From SAR324 cluster bacterium (lineage in GTDB: Bacteria; SAR324; XYD2-FULL-50-16; HCM1): a DNA stretch of 64,000 nt. The notes under the pieces are model-generated. The model was not told the origin of the DNA. It made no database searches and saw only the letters and a list, made by a program, of their open reading frames with translations. The position numbers and the translations under genes were made by a program. The stretch covers positions 1 through 64,000 of the forward strand of contig PUHO01000007.1 in NCBI GenBank assembly GCA_002995645.1, in the 5' to 3' direction. Below are positions 62,478 to 64,000 of the stretch, in pieces. Numbering within the stretch: the stretch's first letter is position 1; each line of letters opens with the position of its first letter.

Positions 62478-63740
62478 CTAACTCTTTTCATCGTTATCCT
62501 GTTTGTCTGCAAACTTAAAGCCGTCACCAAATAGATTTTTCTTTTTAACTGCAGGAATAATAGGGTATATGCGCGTATGTAAAACAGTAAGACTGGACGA
62601 AGAAGGCGGACTTGTAAAAATAATATCAACTTGCTGTTCAAAGTTTCTGTATTTCGCTTGGAAACTGAGTTTAAATATAGTTGATGAATCCGTTCCTAGT
62701 TGGATTCGACTTTTTTCTAAGTCTTGTTTTTGAATTTCTGCAAGAAGCTCTTGGAATCGTTCGTCACTACTATATTCAGGAGAATTTACTTCTTGTACGC
62801 CTATGTGCGGTGGTTTTATTGCAAAGCCAACGGAAAAAGTTTGCTCAGTTTGTTCATTATTAAACAAAACGCTAACGTCACCGTCAAGACTTTGACTAAA
62901 ATGAGGGTAGTTTGCCATTACTTCTTGTATGGAGCTAGTTTCAGTAGAATAACTTTGTAAGAAACGTTTCGTACTATCCGGATTAAGACTAGCAAAATTA
63001 GGATATATTTTGAAATCATTTATAGTTCCGTTTAGTCTAAAATTTTGATATACCTCTGATCTAGATAAAGGAATGCCACAAAGTGCTAATACAAAACGAA
63101 ATTCATCAAGTGAATCAAAGGCAGCGCCTTTTTTTTGTATAGACGGTAGTTGCGTTAAATATTGTTTACAATCAAAAATAATATTCTCATCTGCTAATTG
63201 CCATGTTCCTACTTGGTTATATATATCTTCCGGTTTCGTGTCTATATCTTTATCTTGTATTAAAAAATTAAGTCTATCAATAAAAGCATCTCGTAAAGGT
63301 GAGGTCCCCTCATCAACTGGCTTAATTCCATTGATTGGTATATGATCGTTAATGGTTGTGATAGATATATTTGTAATTTTATCCGGCTTAATAGCATTCT
63401 CAGGTAGTGCTTGATTTAGCATTAAAGTAAGAAGCTCCGGTTGTTTGCTTAGAATATAATTTAAGTAATACATAGAGTATTTGGGCTTAGTATATTCTTC
63501 ATTTGTTTCTAGTTGCGCGCCTTCTATAAGTGCTTTAAACAAAGGCGCCCTATTTTTTATTAAAGTCAATAAAATACGACTAACGCCGTCAATAGCTATA
63601 TGAAAATAGAATCGATCATACTTACTTATCATTAATCGCATATTACGATTACGCTTTGTTATGCTTCCCGTTACGGTAGCAGTTAAAAGAATAATCATCA
63701 TCATTGTGATTAATAAGGCAATCCCTTTATTTTTCTTCAT
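62478..63740 (-). CDS. gspK: Type II secretion minor pseudopilin GspK
   Basis: 420 aa. The N-terminus MKKNKG followed by IALLITMMMIILLTATVTGS is the prepilin-like leader and hydrophobic helix of GspK (processing after the Gly). The large alpha domain follows, with AFIDRLNFLIQDKDIDTKPEDIYNQVGTW and the SLDEFRFVLALCGI segment typical of the calcium-binding SAM-like domain. GspK caps the pseudopilus tip with GspI and GspJ. Overlaps the preceding gspJ stop by 14 bp. Its last codons are copied into the adjacent repeat array. Confidence 0.85.
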   Translation of the reverse strand: MKKNKGIALLITMMMIILLTATVTGSITKRNRNMRLMISKYDRFYFHIAIDGVSRILLTLIKNRAPLFKALIEGAQLETNEEYTKPKYSMYYLNYILSKQPELLTLMLNQALPENAIKPDKITNISITTINDHIPINGIKPVDEGTSPLRDAFIDRLNFLIQDKDIDTKPEDIYNQVGTWQLADENIIFDCKQYLTQLPSIQKKGAAFDSLDEFRFVLALCGIPLSRSEVYQNFRLNGTINDFKIYPNFASLNPDSTKRFLQSYSTETSSIQEVMANYPHFSQSLDGDVSVLFNNEQTEQTFSVGFAIKPPHIGVQEVNSPEYSSDERFQELLAEIQKQDLEKSRIQLGTDSSTIFKLSFQAKYRNFEQQVDIIFTSPPSSSSLTVLHTRIYPIIPAVKKKNLFGDGFKFADKQDNDEKS

Positions 63741-64000
63741 TAGTTGTCGTCGTTGTTGTATTGGTTGAACTTGTCGTATTGGTTGTTGTATTAGTTGTTG
63801 CCGTATTAGTTGGACTCGCCGTATTAGCTGTATTTTTGTTTATAGCACTCTGTGTAGTGCAAGATTGGTTTATAGTAACAGTAAATTTTTCTGTAAGAAT
63901 CTGAAATTGATCCTTTTTATGAGTATAAGGTATTTTTTCGTATAATGTAATAATAAGAAAAGCAGGAAAATCTGCTTTTGTTGTGTCCCACGTATCTTCC
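63727..64000 (-). CDS. gspJ: Type II secretion pseudopilin GspJ-like, C-terminal end (partial)
   Basis: About 90 C-terminal residues; the gene continues beyond the window edge. The DFPAFLIITLYEKIP stretch matches the closing beta strand of GspJ (LPxxVRVTL type). It is followed by an unusual Thr/Asn-rich repetitive tail (NTANTASPTNTATTNTTT and onwards, ~35 residues) up to NEEK. Stop at 63727, overlapping the gspK ATG by 14 bp, as usual for gspJ-gspK. Confidence 0.7.
   Translation of the reverse strand, partial: EDTWDTTKADFPAFLIITLYEKIPYTHKKDQFQILTEKFTVTINQSCTTQSAINKNTANTASPTNTATTNTTTNTTSSTNTTTTTTNEEK

Overview
The window is an AT-rich chromosomal segment from a Gram-negative, probably host-associated bacterium. 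Two membranes are implied by type II secretion pseudopilins (gspJ end, gspK), an LptF-type LPS exporter permease, a periplasmic nitrate reductase, periplasmic binding proteins and a small outer-membrane barrel. L-fucose catabolism suggests life on mucin or other host glycans. A low-GC deltaproteobacterium of the Desulfovibrio/Lawsonia type would fit, but no rRNA or marker gene settles this. The 611-aa protein at 58.4-60.2 kb recalls spirochaete cytoplasmic filament protein CfpA, so the taxonomy stays open.

Layout. (1) 1-0.48 kb: tandem repeat array. (2) 0.75-10.4 kb: L-fucose locus with a DeoR-family regulator facing away from a sugar ABC transporter (ATPase, permease, binding protein), then isomerase, kinase, aldolase and mutarotase. 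(3) 10.5-12.7 kb: a second array of the same family as at 1-481, then two nearly identical tRNAs (anticodon CAT) separated by a 110-bp tandem array. (4) 12.9-21.25 kb: one compact run of molybdenum genes (moaE, modA, modB, moeA, mobA), a small protein, then napD-napA-napB-napC-napF. Molybdate uptake and cofactor synthesis thus sit directly upstream of the molybdoenzyme that uses them. modC is absent. (5) 21.25-22.35 kb: pyrimidine-rich repeat array. (6) 22.5-42.4 kb: a Mu-like head and tail cluster with no visible transposase, integrase or lysis gene. Its first gene is an expanded helix-turn-helix protein in the small-terminase position. (7) 42.4-53 kb, mostly minus strand: aroA, thrC, a polytopic membrane protein whose 3' end has been duplicated, an HD-GYP protein, two unknown proteins and pgi. 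(8) 52.7-60.9 kb: CvpA-like, an anchored TPR-like protein, a FlgT-like protein, TusA-like and MoeB/ThiF-like proteins, LptF, the CfpA-like protein and an outer-membrane protein. (9) 60.9-62.5 kb: a further repeat array running into the 3' end of gspK. (10) gspK and the end of gspJ.

Tandem duplication recurs throughout. There are five intergenic arrays, six copies of an ~85-residue module in one gene, an exact 165-bp triplication of the terL 3' end, a 334-bp duplication upstream of thrC and a Thr/Asn-rich repetitive tail on GspJ. Three of the arrays share a GAGCGTC-containing core.

The most interesting candidate for an undescribed system is the Mu-like cluster. It encodes terminase, portal, protease, capsid, sheath, tube, baseplate and fibre, plus an S24-type repressor, but nothing recognisable for integration, transposition, replication or lysis. 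The small terminase homologue carries six helix-turn-helix modules instead of one. A domesticated particle, such as a gene transfer agent or a defective prophage under host control, is a reasonable hypothesis, not a demonstrated one.
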